This document shows, in pieces, positions 53,737 to 62,594 of a stretch of DNA of 64,000 nucleotides (position 1 is the stretch's first letter; each line of letters opens with the position of its first letter). Below the pieces are notes generated by a model. That model searched no databases. It was not told where the DNA came from and was given only the letters and a program-made list of their open reading frames with translations. The stretch is from Desulfoscipio sp. XC116 (GTDB lineage: Bacteria; Bacillota; Desulfotomaculia; Desulfotomaculales; Desulfallaceae). The translations under genes were made by a program, and so were the position numbers. The DNA lies in contig NZ_CP156660.1 of assembly GCF_039851975.1 (NCBI RefSeq), positions 1,054,001 through 1,118,000 of the forward strand, given 5' to 3'.

Positions 53737-55014
53737 TTACGCTTTGCTAATCATCTCGATAAACGCTTCTATTCTTGTTTTGAGCTGTCCGGTATCCTCC
53801 TGGTCATAGCCGGTTTCAATTTTCAGCAGAGGTATGTTATGTTGTTTAAGCATTATTTCCACCCGGTTGGCCTCTACGGCATAGGGGTCGCAAAAAGACA
53901 GTGCACAGTGGATCACCCCGTCCGTCTGATAGTCTTTAGCCAGCTGGAGCAGTCTTTCCATACGCCCGGTGTTGGGTGTGAAAACAGCGCAGTTGATACC
54001 AAGGTATCTCGCCGCCACATTTTCCAGCAGGCCGTCCGTTGTTTGTGCATCTTCGGCCACTTCCTTTTCAAAGTAGCGCAGACCGGTGCATAATTCCTCA
54101 GCTACTATTACCGCGCCGCTGGTTTCAATGATATGGGGCACTTTCCAGTTGGGAATAGCCATTGGTGTGCCGGTAACAATCACCCGTGGTGTCTTGCGGG
54201 GGAAAGCCCCGGTGCCTGTCTGCACTTTTCTTTCCAGCTCATCGCATAATTCATTGACTTTTTCCGTAAACCTGGGTATATCGTCATACATGGCAATTTG
54301 TTCAATGACCAGACTGTCCTTGCCGCTTATAAGTGCCGGGTCTTGCTTGCGCAGTTCGGCCAGACGCTGCAAGGCCCGTCGCTTGCCGTTTACCTCTTTG
54401 ATGGCTTTGGCCAGATCTCCTGTCGATATGTTATGGCCGGTCGTTTTTTGCACCAGCTGTGCGAAGTCCCGTACTTCCTCCAGCCACAGTTCCCGGTCAC
54501 GTGGTTTTTTCATATGCGGTGTTTCCATTACATGCACCGGAATATAGTCATTTAGTATTTCAAAGGCCTTCTTTTTACCGTCGCAGGTAGTTTCACCCAC
54601 CACTACATCACAGGATTCGAAGTAAGGGCATACTTTGTCCAGCTTGAAACCCATGAATGATTTAATCAGCGGGCAGATATTGCGCGGCAGCACTTTTTCA
54701 GCTTTAGCCGCGCCTATGTCTATCCCAGAACAGAGTCCGATACAAATGCCGCCTGCGGCCCGCACGATTTCCTCGGGCACAAATACACAAAAGGCACCGA
54801 ATACTTTGCCGCCGGTTTTTTTATGTTCCTGTAACTCCTGTATTCTTAAACCATGTATTTCGTTGACCACAAAATCAAAGTATTCCATACCTTGCGGCCG
54901 GTTGGGCTGTGTTAGGTAGACATCGTGATAGGTGGGCGGCAACACTTGAAGCAACTGGTCATGGGCCGCCATATTCAGTCCCAGCGAGCGCCACATTTCA
55001 TTATAATTACTCAT
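53737..55014 (-). CDS. Double-cubane-cluster protein / 2-hydroxyacyl-CoA dehydratase subunit-like protein
   Basis: 425 residues. Conserved Cys for clusters appear in GAFCVFVPEEIV, CSGIDIG, CPLIKSFMGFKLDKVCPYFE and GETTCDGKKK. It is a single polypeptide with an activase partner and lacks a separate alpha/beta pair or CoA-transferase nearby. That layout fits the DCCP/DCCP-R couple (known from Carboxydothermus, where an [8Fe-9S] double cubane reduces small molecules) better than a true dehydratase. The natural substrate is unknown. Confidence 0.85.
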   Translation of the reverse strand: MSNYNEMWRSLGLNMAAHDQLLQVLPPTYHDVYLTQPNRPQGMEYFDFVVNEIHGLRIQELQEHKKTGGKVFGAFCVFVPEEIVRAAGGICIGLCSGIDIGAAKAEKVLPRNICPLIKSFMGFKLDKVCPYFESCDVVVGETTCDGKKKAFEILNDYIPVHVMETPHMKKPRDRELWLEEVRDFAQLVQKTTGHNISTGDLAKAIKEVNGKRRALQRLAELRKQDPALISGKDSLVIEQIAMYDDIPRFTEKVNELCDELERKVQTGTGAFPRKTPRVIVTGTPMAIPNWKVPHIIETSGAVIVAEELCTGLRYFEKEVAEDAQTTDGLLENVAARYLGINCAVFTPNTGRMERLLQLAKDYQTDGVIHCALSFCDPYAVEANRVEIMLKQHNIPLLKIETGYDQEDTGQLKTRIEAFIEMISKA

Positions 55015-55343
55015 TTAATTAATCGTCCTTTCTAACATTGTACATACATTAGTAATTATAAATAAACAAACCATGTTGCTCAAATAAAACATTTTTATTA
55101 AGCGCTATGCGATATGAATATTTGTTTATGATAAAGAATTTTTTGGGTATTGCTTTTTATATAAATAAATTAAATAGTAAGTATAAAGGATATCTATTTC
55201 TATTGCCGAATAAATGTTACCGTGGAGAATGGGAATTTGTTGGTCCCCGGGGGGCTACAAACCCGTTGTTGGGTTTGAAATCTAACATGGGCGCCAGTTC
55301 GGTTCCGGATTCTCTCTAAATCATTAAAAGGAGGAGGTATTTT
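55015..55343 (+). other. 329-bp divergent region with a folded leader
   Basis: The first 200 bp are AT-rich. From 55225 the sequence turns GC-rich and foldable up to the ribosome site of the YedE-like gene (AAAAGGAGGAGG). A 70-codon frame across it (55107-55319) has no ribosome site and looks spurious. Confidence 0.5.
55225..55314 (+). promoter_or_regulatory. Candidate structured RNA leader of the YedE-like gene
   Basis: GAGAAT (55225-55230) can pair with ATTCTC (55309-55314), enclosing a CCCCGGGG-rich element flanked by TTTGT/ACAAA, a hairpin AAACCC-GTTGTT-GGGTTT (55259-55276) and a GGCGCC word. A closed multi-arm fold just before a selenium-related transporter suggests a riboswitch-like or attenuator leader. 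No known class recognised. Confidence 0.35.
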
Positions 55344-56426
55344 TTGAATAAGCAGCGGCTGTTGGTTATTGCCGCCGGAGGCGTGCTGGGACTGCTGGCG
55401 GTGGTATTGGTGTCCACCGGCAATCCGGCCAACATGGGTTATTGTATAGCCTGTTTTCTGCGGGATATATCGGGCGGATTGGGTTTGCACAGGGCCGCGC
55501 CGGTACAGTACATAAGACCTGAAATTATAGGTCTGGTATTAGGTGCTTTTATTGCTGCCCAGGCCACCAAAGAATTCAGGACTGTAGGTGGTTCCAGTTC
55601 CTTTACCCGGTTTACTTTGGGTTTTTTTTCCATGATGGGTATGCTGGTGTTCTTGGGTTGTCCCGTGCGGGCGGTTTTGCGCCTGGCCGGGGGTGACTTA
55701 AACGCCGGTGTGGGGCTAATCGGGCTAGTGGTCGGCGTGGCTATCGGGGTTTGGTTTTTAAAAGCCGGTTTTACTTTGGGCCGGGCTGTTCCCCAACAGA
55801 AAAGTAACGGTTATTTATTTACAGTATTTATGGTGCTCTTATTTATTCTTTTATTGATGAAACCCGCCTTTTTGTTTTTTAGCGAACAAGGTCCGGGCTA
55901 TATGCATGCACCTGTTTGGATCGCGCTGGCGGCGGGTTTGGCGGTTGGTGTGCTGGCCCAGCGGTCCAGGCTTTGTATGGTCGGTGGTATCAGGGATTTT
56001 ATTATTTTACGGGATGGCCACCTGCTATATGGTTTCATAGCTATATTTGTAGTAGCTCTGGTGGGAAATCTGGCGGTGGGAGCTTTCCATATCGGATTTG
56101 CCGGGCAGCCGGTAGCCCATACCGATGGCCTGTGGAATTTTTTAGGGATGGTACTGGCGGGTTGGGCCGTGGTGCTTTTAGGTGGTTGCCCGCTGCGGCA
56201 ACTGGTGGCGGCCGCTGAAGGAAATACCGACTGTGCCGTTACGATCATGGGATTTATGGTCGGGGCGGCTGTGTCCCATAACTTCGGTCTGGCTGCCAGC
56301 GCGGACGGAGTTCCTCCGGCCGGTCAGATAGCGGTAGTCTTGGGCATGCTGGTTGTGTTTGCCATAGGAATTATTAACCGCCCGGCGGTGGTAACGGGAG
56401 GTGTGAGCGTTGGTAAGGGAAGTTGA
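55344..56426 (+). CDS. yedE: YedE-type selenium-metabolism membrane protein (putative selenium transporter)
   Basis: 360 residues, about ten membrane helices of the YeeE/YedE (TsuA-like) fold. MGYCIACFLRDISGG near the start, GCPVRAVLRLAGG, RSRLCMVGGIRDF and GGCPLRQLVAAAEG carry the Cys residues that pass sulfur or selenium. The SLG-style C-F-x-R-D-I-S start is specific to the YedE branch found with selenium genes. The TusA-like gene overlaps its end by 17 bases. Confidence 0.9.
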   Translation: MNKQRLLVIAAGGVLGLLAVVLVSTGNPANMGYCIACFLRDISGGLGLHRAAPVQYIRPEIIGLVLGAFIAAQATKEFRTVGGSSSFTRFTLGFFSMMGMLVFLGCPVRAVLRLAGGDLNAGVGLIGLVVGVAIGVWFLKAGFTLGRAVPQQKSNGYLFTVFMVLLFILLLMKPAFLFFSEQGPGYMHAPVWIALAAGLAVGVLAQRSRLCMVGGIRDFIILRDGHLLYGFIAIFVVALVGNLAVGAFHIGFAGQPVAHTDGLWNFLGMVLAGWAVVLLGGCPLRQLVAAAEGNTDCAVTIMGFMVGAAVSHNFGLAASADGVPPAGQIAVVLGMLVVFAIGIINRPAVVTGGVSVGKGS

Positions 56427-56622
56427 TGCCCGTGGATTGTTGTGTCCGGAACCTGTAATGCTTACCAAGCAAGCTTTGGACAGCATGAGTAACGGTACTG
56501 TCAAGGTGCTGGTCACAAACGCCGCGTCAAGGGAAAATGTATCCCGCTTGGCCGAAAATAAAGGGTGGCAGGTGGAAATATCAAATCAAGGTGAAGATAT
56601 ATTGTTGACCTTGACTAAATAG
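56410..56622 (+). CDS. TusA/YedF-type small sulfur- or selenium-carrier protein
   Basis: 70 residues from TTG 56410 (GGAGGTG upstream). VDARGLLCPEPVMLTKQAL contains the C-P-x-P active Cys (about residue 12) of the TusA/SirA fold. YedF proteins that accompany YedE usually have a second DsrE domain; it is absent here and no DsrE gene follows. It probably receives persulfide or selenide from or for the YedE protein. Confidence 0.88.
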   Translation: MVREVDARGLLCPEPVMLTKQALDSMSNGTVKVLVTNAASRENVSRLAENKGWQVEISNQGEDILLTLTK

Positions 56623-56655
56623 GGTTGCGGTCAGACCAACCTTACAGGCAGTGCG

Positions 56656-56708
56656 AAGAGGCTGTTGCGCAACGAGCTAATAGTTCGTAGTGCAGCAGCT
56701 TTTTGTAA
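56656..56708 (+). terminator. Long terminator after the TusA-like gene
   Basis: A stem of about 15 pairs (GCTGTTGCGC..ACGA with TCGT..GTGCAGCAGC, some G-T pairs) followed by TTTTTG. Confidence 0.8.
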
Positions 56709-56812
56709 AGATACCAGGTCATTATCGGAAAGGGAGCATTGCTTACTATTCTAAAAAGTAGTTTTGCGATACTCCCTTCAAGTTTGGGGGGTAAACCACA
56801 AGCGCATGCCGC

Positions 56813-57691
56813 TTACTCCCCGGTGTTCTTTTTAATCTCTCGCGCGGCAGTCAGTATTTGCCGGGCACGGTCGACGATGGGGTATTCCACCATTTTGCCG
56901 TCCAGTTGGATTACTCCGGTGCCTTGGGACTCTGCATTATTAAAGGCGGCCACAATTTTTTCCGCCGCTGCCACTTCCTCCGGGGTGGGACTGAATGTTT
57001 CCATAATCGGACTGATTTGGGACGGGTGAATAACCAGTTTACCCTGAAAGCCCATTTTTCTGGCGCGGCGGGCGTCTTTTCGGAGTGTCTCGATATTTTT
57101 AATAAAGGGGCAAACGGTATCCAGCGGCGGCTCAATGCCGGCCATCCGGGAGGCGGCGATAAGTTTGGCCCGGGCGTAAAAAAGCTCGATGCCCTCCTCG
57201 GAGTAGGTGGTCCAGGTATCCGCCGTGTAATCGTTGCCACCAAAGGCCAATCTTTTTATTCTGGAACAGGCAGCCGCTATTTCGCTTGCGTTTTCAATGC
57301 CCCGGGCGCTTTCAATAAAGGGTATCAGATCCAGTGTGCCGCCGGGAATGTTCCGTTCCGCCTCCAACAGGCCAATCAGCCAGTCCGCCTGACGTACTTC
57401 CTCCGCTGTTTCCGTCTTGGCTACCATGATACCGCTCAGTCCCGGCTGTACCGCAGTCTGCAGATCGGCTAGAATATAGGGTGATGTCACCGCATTAACC
57501 CGTACGTATGTGACCGGCAATGCCGGGGATTTGATAATCTTGCCGACCACTTGCCGGGCGGTGTTCTTTTCACTCATGGCCACTGCGTCCTCCAGGTCCA
57601 TGATGACTGCGTCGGTGTTTAAAGTAAATGCTTTGTCAATTTTTTTGCGATCGGTACCGGGAACGAATAACAAGCATCTCAGTAAACCCAT
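56813..57691 (-). CDS. CitE-like HpcH/HpaI aldolase/citrate lyase family protein
   Basis: 292 residues from ATG 57691 (AAAGGTAGG upstream); an earlier frame start has no ribosome site. TIM barrel with RCLLFVPGTDRKKIDKA, VIMDLEDAV (Mg-binding Asp and Glu), RVNAVTSPY, IPFIESARGIEN, GGNDYTADTW and the conserved KLVIHPSQI. CitE-like lyases cleave or form (3S)-citryl-, malyl- or citramalyl-CoA. No citD/citF genes adjoin, so it is a stand-alone CoA-ester lyase. Confidence 0.9.
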   Translation of the reverse strand: MGLLRCLLFVPGTDRKKIDKAFTLNTDAVIMDLEDAVAMSEKNTARQVVGKIIKSPALPVTYVRVNAVTSPYILADLQTAVQPGLSGIMVAKTETAEEVRQADWLIGLLEAERNIPGGTLDLIPFIESARGIENASEIAAACSRIKRLAFGGNDYTADTWTTYSEEGIELFYARAKLIAASRMAGIEPPLDTVCPFIKNIETLRKDARRARKMGFQGKLVIHPSQISPIMETFSPTPEEVAAAEKIVAAFNNAESQGTGVIQLDGKMVEYPIVDRARQILTAAREIKKNTGE

Positions 57692-58034
57692 ACAAATTCC
57701 TACCTTTCTTTTTAGTTTTAGATGACGAAAGCGGTCGTCCAAATAATAATCACGCGCTGATATTGTGCTTAAAATCATTTATGCAAATGGAGATATGCTT
57801 AAAAAACTATTGATTTAATAATCTTTTCGCCACTTGACTGGTTATTCCTGTAATGGCCCGGGCATTGGTGTAAATATGTCGCCGGGGCAGTGCTATTGTT
57901 ATGCGCTTTTTACGCTGCGATATGTTTCTTCATTTATAAACATATATAAACATACGAAAAGATTTTAATAAGAGGATTTTTACCGGAGCGGGTAGAATTT
58001 CCCCTATAAATTTTAAGTTTGGCGGGGTGTTTTT
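57692..58034 (+). other. 343 bp non-coding, divergent promoters of citE-like and comEA
   Basis: No gene, hairpin with T-run or repeat array seen. AT-rich next to comEA with the site GGCGGGGTG before its ATG. Confidence 0.45.
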
Positions 58035-58700
58035 ATGTTTCAGGTGGAGAAGAGGCATCAGCTGGTGCTGTTGATTTTGGCGGCAGTGATACTTTTTGGT
58101 GCGGGAAACAAATACGCCCGCATGCAAACCGCGGCTCCTCTGATTGCGGACACTCCGGTGAACGCTGCGGCTGAAAATAATGATTCCGGGACTGATTCCG
58201 CAGCTGAACCAAATGCTGCGCGGGATACGCGGCAAATTGTTGTTCATGTGGCCGGGGCGGTGCAAAAACCTGGCGTATACCGCTTGCCCGCCGGATCCCG
58301 GGTGGTGGATGCCGTTAACATGGCCGGCCCAACTGATAATTCCGCCCTCGATTATCTTAACCTGGCCGCAGCACTGGAAGATGGCAAGCAAATCACTGTC
58401 TACAGCCTGGAGCAGATAAACAGCCAGCAGTTGCCGGGTTCGGTACCGGGGGCAATGACCGCTGAAGGAACCTCCGCACCTGCTCTTGCCATTGGTGCTG
58501 CCGGCGGGGGTATTAACATAAATACCGCCTCAATGACTCAACTGGAGGAACTGCCTGGCATTGGACCGTCCCTGGCCCAAAGAATTATTGATTATCGTAC
58601 TCAAAACGGCCCTTTTATGACTGTTGAGGATATTCAAAACGTTTCCGGCATTGGCGAAAAACGTTTCGAACAGCTCAAAAGCCAAATCTGTGTCAATTAA
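58035..58700 (+). CDS. comEA: Competence DNA receptor ComEA
   Basis: 221 residues. Membrane anchor about 10-30, an SLBB domain about 68-135 (VHVAGAVQKPGVYRLPAGSRV) and a C-terminal helix-hairpin-helix pair (ININTASMTQLEELPGIG, VSGIGEKRFEQL) that grips double-stranded DNA outside the cell. comEC follows but is separated by a DUF169 gene with its own promoter. Confidence 0.95.
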   Translation: MFQVEKRHQLVLLILAAVILFGAGNKYARMQTAAPLIADTPVNAAAENNDSGTDSAAEPNAARDTRQIVVHVAGAVQKPGVYRLPAGSRVVDAVNMAGPTDNSALDYLNLAAALEDGKQITVYSLEQINSQQLPGSVPGAMTAEGTSAPALAIGAAGGGININTASMTQLEELPGIGPSLAQRIIDYRTQNGPFMTVEDIQNVSGIGEKRFEQLKSQICVN

Positions 58701-58842
58701 GACGGCACTTCTTCATGACAAACCTGCCGTGATTTCAGCGGCGATCTCATATATAGTTTACTTGTACCATTTGCACTGCCCCCTGCCAACTCGCTTTACC
58801 GCGGGTGAAAAGGGGGTTTTGCTGTGGTGGCATATTAAAATC

Positions 58843-58937
58843 TGTCATGTGTCTGACAAAAATGATGTCAAATTACAGACAATATTTTGTCGCTATAAAG
58901 ACAGTCAGCCTGTCGTTATCCCGACATGAAATTTGTC
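58843..58937 (+). promoter_or_regulatory. Phased array of four TGTC-N8-GACA sites before the DUF169 gene
   Basis: Perfect 16-bp sites at 58843-58858, 58866-58881, 58888-58903 and 58911-58926, then half-site TGTC 58934-58937. Start-to-start distances are 23, 22, 23 and 23 bp; linkers are 7, 6, 7 and 7 bases. The eight inner bases differ from site to site, so this is a conserved protein-binding pattern and not a simple tandem duplication. Same pattern as the array before the TauE operon. Confidence 0.88.
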
Positions 58938-58962
58938 GTATATCTGTTATCTTTATTATAAC
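58933..58962 (+). promoter_or_regulatory. Promoter of the DUF169 gene
   Basis: TTGTCG (58933-58938) as -35, a 17-bp spacer and TTATAA (58956-58961) as -10. The last half-site of the array overlaps the -35 box. The word TTATAACAA here recurs at the same place after the TauE array (49043-49051). Confidence 0.6.
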
Positions 58963-59016
58963 AATTAGTTATCTTAAAAATAACTACGACTAATTAACGG
59001 GAGGGGTCTGTAACAA

Positions 59017-59823
59017 ATGCTTTTAAATGTTGAAGAGCTTGCCAAGAAGGATCAGCTGAGCTATACCGAAATGGCGGATGCACTGGAATATTTATATAAA
59101 CTTGATTATCACCCGGTAGCGGTGAAATTTTTCTGGGACGAAGAAGAGTATAACAACTTCAAGGTAGAGAAATTACCCGGACCTAAAATGACTGTCTGTC
59201 AAATCGCTTTGGCTTCCCGGATGAATAATTTTATCATCAAGGCCAACGGGGATAATTTAATGTGCGGTAACGCCAAAACTTGTTTTGGTTTACGCGCTCC
59301 CAGCGATGAAGAAGTTGACGGGCATGTTAAATATACAGCGGATTGGGATCATGCCAAAGATTGCTTAATGGCTAAGCCAAAGCTGCCTCTGGGTGCATTG
59401 AAAGGTTTTATGACAGCTCCCCTGTCCAAGACCCCTGTTGATCCGGACGTAGTATTCATGGTCACCAATGTATTGCAGGCTTATCATATCTTAAACGACT
59501 ATGTAGGGGGTAAAAAGGTACCCACCTTGCAGTTTAACCATACTGTAAACTCAGCGGTATGCGGTGGTATGGTACATTGCTACAATACGGAAAAACCCAA
59601 TATGACCTGTATGTGCGCCGGTAGCTATACTTCCGGCAAAACCGAAAAGGGTGAATTAAACGTATTTATCCCCGGCAAGGATATTGCCACAGTAGCTCAG
59701 CAACTGGTTCGCCGTACTGCTAAATACGGTGGTGCTTCAATGGTCGGCTCCCCCGGTCAGGAATGGCCCGGCCTTGATGTTTGTAAAAAATGCCCGATGG
59801 TTCGCTACAAAGACGCTGAGTAA
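59017..59823 (+). CDS. DUF169 family protein
   Basis: 268 residues, start ATG with GGGAGGGGT. It belongs to DUF169, a family common in anaerobes and archaea. Conserved features: YHPVAVKFFWDEE near the N-terminus and many Cys (MTVCQIA, LMCGNAKTCFGL, AVCGGMVHCYN, MTCMCAGS, DVCKKCPMV), suggesting a metal or Fe-S site. It has no signal peptide. It splits comEA from comEC and has its own regulated promoter. Function unknown; the shared operator pattern links it to the TauE operon. Confidence 0.85.
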   Translation: MLLNVEELAKKDQLSYTEMADALEYLYKLDYHPVAVKFFWDEEEYNNFKVEKLPGPKMTVCQIALASRMNNFIIKANGDNLMCGNAKTCFGLRAPSDEEVDGHVKYTADWDHAKDCLMAKPKLPLGALKGFMTAPLSKTPVDPDVVFMVTNVLQAYHILNDYVGGKKVPTLQFNHTVNSAVCGGMVHCYNTEKPNMTCMCAGSYTSGKTEKGELNVFIPGKDIATVAQQLVRRTAKYGGASMVGSPGQEWPGLDVCKKCPMVRYKDAE

Positions 59824-59852
59824 AATTTTAAAATCAAACACAAATATTTTTG

Positions 59853-59882
59853 AAGAGGAACAACATTGTTGTTCCTCTTTTT
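59853..59882 (+). terminator. Terminator of the DUF169 gene
   Basis: AAGAGGAACAAC-ATT-GTTGTTCCTCTT then TTTT; a perfect 12-bp stem. Confidence 0.9.
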
Positions 59883-60063
59883 TGGGTTTGTCTACAGTTT
59901 ATTCTATGACATTTGTTATTGCCGTAATCGGTGTTATTATTTTAGTTAACCGGATAGATAGCCGCTGTAGTTTAGTCGCCAAGACCGATGTAATTCGTTT
60001 ACCTGCCCCGAACTTGTAAGGCGGTGATGGGGAAGTGTTTTCTTTTGGAAAGGATAAGTTGCC

Positions 60064-62454
60064 ATGAACCGGCCGTTGCTGGCGATAGCATTAAGCTTTA
60101 TAGCGGGCATTGTTTTAAATGCTTTATGGGGATTCGTGCCCGGGGTGTTATTATTTTTTGCCTTGGGTTGTATTTTATTTGCGCTGGCCAATTGTTACTT
60201 TACCTGGAGCGATAACCGCTTGGTTTTAGTTTTACTCTTTGTTTTGCTTGGTTGGTTTGCCGCCGGAGTGGACGGCATGCAGCGCCCGGATGGGGCGGAG
60301 CGTTTTGCCGGGCATTTTGTGGCCTTGGAAGGTATGGTGACCCGGGAGCCCGATGTGCGGGAGGAATATACGGGCTATGTATTAGCGGTTGAGTCGGTTT
60401 GGCTTGGCGATAAAAGGGCGCCGTCCGGGGGATTGACGCTGGTCAGGATGTATGGGGGCTCTGCCGGTTACAGTTATGGCGACCGCTTGCGGGTGCGGGG
60501 ATTTCTGTATCAACCTGAGGAACCCGGCAATTTCGGGGCTTTTAATTACCGGGACTATCTGGCGCGGCGGGGTATTTACAGCTTAATGAGGGTGGATAGG
60601 CCGGACGAGGTCAAGCGTCTTGGCGGCGGAGGTAATGCTGTTATACGTTTGGCTTTGCAGAGCAAACAAAGATTACTGCAAGTGGCGAGCTGTACGCTGG
60701 ACGAAAGACAGGCGGCGGTGCTGGCCGGGATGCTGTTCGGCGGCAAGGGTGGTATTGACCGGTTTGTAAATGATATTTTTATCCAAAACGGGGTGTTCCA
60801 TGTACTTAGCGTCAGCGGCCTGCATGTAGGTTATGTGCTGGCCGGGGTGCTGCTGCTGGCCGGGGTTTTGAGAGTGCCGCGCCGGGCTGTGCCCTTTTTG
60901 GCGCTGGCGGTGCTTTTGTTTTATGCGCTGATGACCGGCATGGGTCCGGCAGTGGTGCGGGCCGTTGTCATGGCCATGCTGGTGCTGTTGGCCGTGCAGT
61001 TGGGCAGGGAGAGGGATTGGCCCAATAGCCTGGCCCTGGCGGCACTGGTTGTCTTATTGTTCGAACCGTCCGCGTTGTATGAAATAGGCTTTCAACTATC
61101 CTTCGCCGCCACCTGGGGGATATTATATCTGATGCATCCGATCGGTAAACTTTTACTGAAGCGGTGGGGATTACCTCGTTGGCTCGGTATTCCCCTTGGG
61201 GTAACCATTGCTGCTCAGTTGGCCACATTGCCACTGCAGGTTTATTATTTTAATCTGGTGACTCCTGTGGCTCTGCTGGCTAATTTATTACTGGTGCCCC
61301 TGGTGGGCCTGATTATGCTGCTTGGTTTTCTGGGTTCGCTTATCGGCATTATTTTTTTACCCGCCGCCATGCTTATAAACATAGGCACAGGTGAATTAAT
61401 AGATTTTTTTATTGGCCTTGCACATTTAATCAGTCTTCTGCCCGGGGGATCGTCCTATGTGGCCACACCCTCCTGGTATGCGGTGGCGCTTTGGTATGCC
61501 GGACTGGTTGGCCTGGTGGAAGTAATTAGCGGGCGCTTATCTCTGTTATCGGTTTTACCCTTGCCGTTGTCCTCGCTCCGCATGGCTAACCGGTGGAAAA
61601 GATTAGCTCCGGCGGGGGTAGCTGTTCTGTTGGTGCTGATTGTTCTTTGGCCCTGGGGCGGTGCCGGCGGGCGGATGCAGGTGTATTTCATCGATGTGGG
61701 CCAGGGCGACAGCATACTGGTGCGCTTTCCCGGCGGGCGTACTATGTTGGTGGATGCGGGCGGGCGATCGGGGGACCTTAATGAGGGGAGAAGCGTGGGG
61801 GAGTCGGTGGTGGTGCCCTATCTGCACCGGTTGGGCATGGATAAACTGGATGTGCTGGTGGTTACCCACGCCCATGGTGACCACGCCGGTGGAGTGCCGC
61901 CTGTGGCGGAAAAATTGCGTGTCGGCGCACTGGTGCTGTCAGGTGCTCCGGGCTATGAGGAATTGCTGGATATTATCGATCCCCTTGATATTCCAGTCTG
62001 CCGGGTGGGGGCCGGACAAGTTTTGCATATTGATGAGGCCGTGGAAGTCGCAGTGCTGGCCCCCGCCGGGGAAATGCCCGCCAATGCGGCGGAGGATTTG
62101 AACAATGCCTCTCTGGTAATACGCCTGGATTACGGGCAGGTATCTTTTTTGTTAACCGGAGATGCGGAGCAGGAAGCTCAGCAAAAACTGCTGGACAGCG
62201 GTGCGCCGCTGCAAGCTGATGTGCTCAAAGTGCCGCACCATGGCAGCCGTTTTTTTGCACCGGAATTTTTTGACGCGGTGGCGCCGGACTACGCCGTTAT
62301 TCAGGTGGGCAAAAACAACCGTTTTGGTCACCCGGCCCGGGATACGCTGGATGCGTTAGACAGTGCCGGTGCTCATGTTTTACGCAACGACCGGGACGGT
62401 GCGGTGCTTATCACCACCGATGGGCGGGATGTATCGGTGCAAACAGCCAGATGA
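60064..62454 (+). CDS. comEC: Competence DNA channel ComEC/Rec2
   Basis: 796 residues. N-terminal membrane segments and the DUF4131 region, then the Competence domain with many helices (about 230-510, FHVLSVSGLHVGYVLAG). A C-terminal metallo-beta-lactamase-like domain (about 540-796) has THAHGDHAGG, FLLTGDAE and VPHHGSR. It forms the channel that takes single-stranded DNA into the cell, and the last domain may degrade the second strand. With comEA this shows the strain has at least part of a transformation system. Confidence 0.95.
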   Translation: MNRPLLAIALSFIAGIVLNALWGFVPGVLLFFALGCILFALANCYFTWSDNRLVLVLLFVLLGWFAAGVDGMQRPDGAERFAGHFVALEGMVTREPDVREEYTGYVLAVESVWLGDKRAPSGGLTLVRMYGGSAGYSYGDRLRVRGFLYQPEEPGNFGAFNYRDYLARRGIYSLMRVDRPDEVKRLGGGGNAVIRLALQSKQRLLQVASCTLDERQAAVLAGMLFGGKGGIDRFVNDIFIQNGVFHVLSVSGLHVGYVLAGVLLLAGVLRVPRRAVPFLALAVLLFYALMTGMGPAVVRAVVMAMLVLLAVQLGRERDWPNSLALAALVVLLFEPSALYEIGFQLSFAATWGILYLMHPIGKLLLKRWGLPRWLGIPLGVTIAAQLATLPLQVYYFNLVTPVALLANLLLVPLVGLIMLLGFLGSLIGIIFLPAAMLINIGTGELIDFFIGLAHLISLLPGGSSYVATPSWYAVALWYAGLVGLVEVISGRLSLLSVLPLPLSSLRMANRWKRLAPAGVAVLLVLIVLWPWGGAGGRMQVYFIDVGQGDSILVRFPGGRTMLVDAGGRSGDLNEGRSVGESVVVPYLHRLGMDKLDVLVVTHAHGDHAGGVPPVAEKLRVGALVLSGAPGYEELLDIIDPLDIPVCRVGAGQVLHIDEAVEVAVLAPAGEMPANAAEDLNNASLVIRLDYGQVSFLLTGDAEQEAQQKLLDSGAPLQADVLKVPHHGSRFFAPEFFDAVAPDYAVIQVGKNNRFGHPARDTLDALDSAGAHVLRNDRDGAVLITTDGRDVSVQTAR

Positions 62455-62594
62455 GAATAATTCCCGGTATTGTAAGCATTACCATTAAATGAACCGGTGG
62501 CGGCACTGTCTGATTATTTCCGGTTTACATCCCGCGTTCCATGTTATACTTTTCAAACTTAAGGCTTAGCTACCTTAATCTTATATCGGATGCT

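Noticed and set aside
55107-55319. 70-codon open frame upstream of yedE
   Set aside because: No ribosome site, changes composition abruptly in the middle and overlaps the folded leader.
58843-58937. The 22-23 bp periodic repeats as a CRISPR array
   Set aside because: Only eight scattered bases per unit are constant and they form a palindrome; repeat and spacer lengths are far too short and no cas genes are present.
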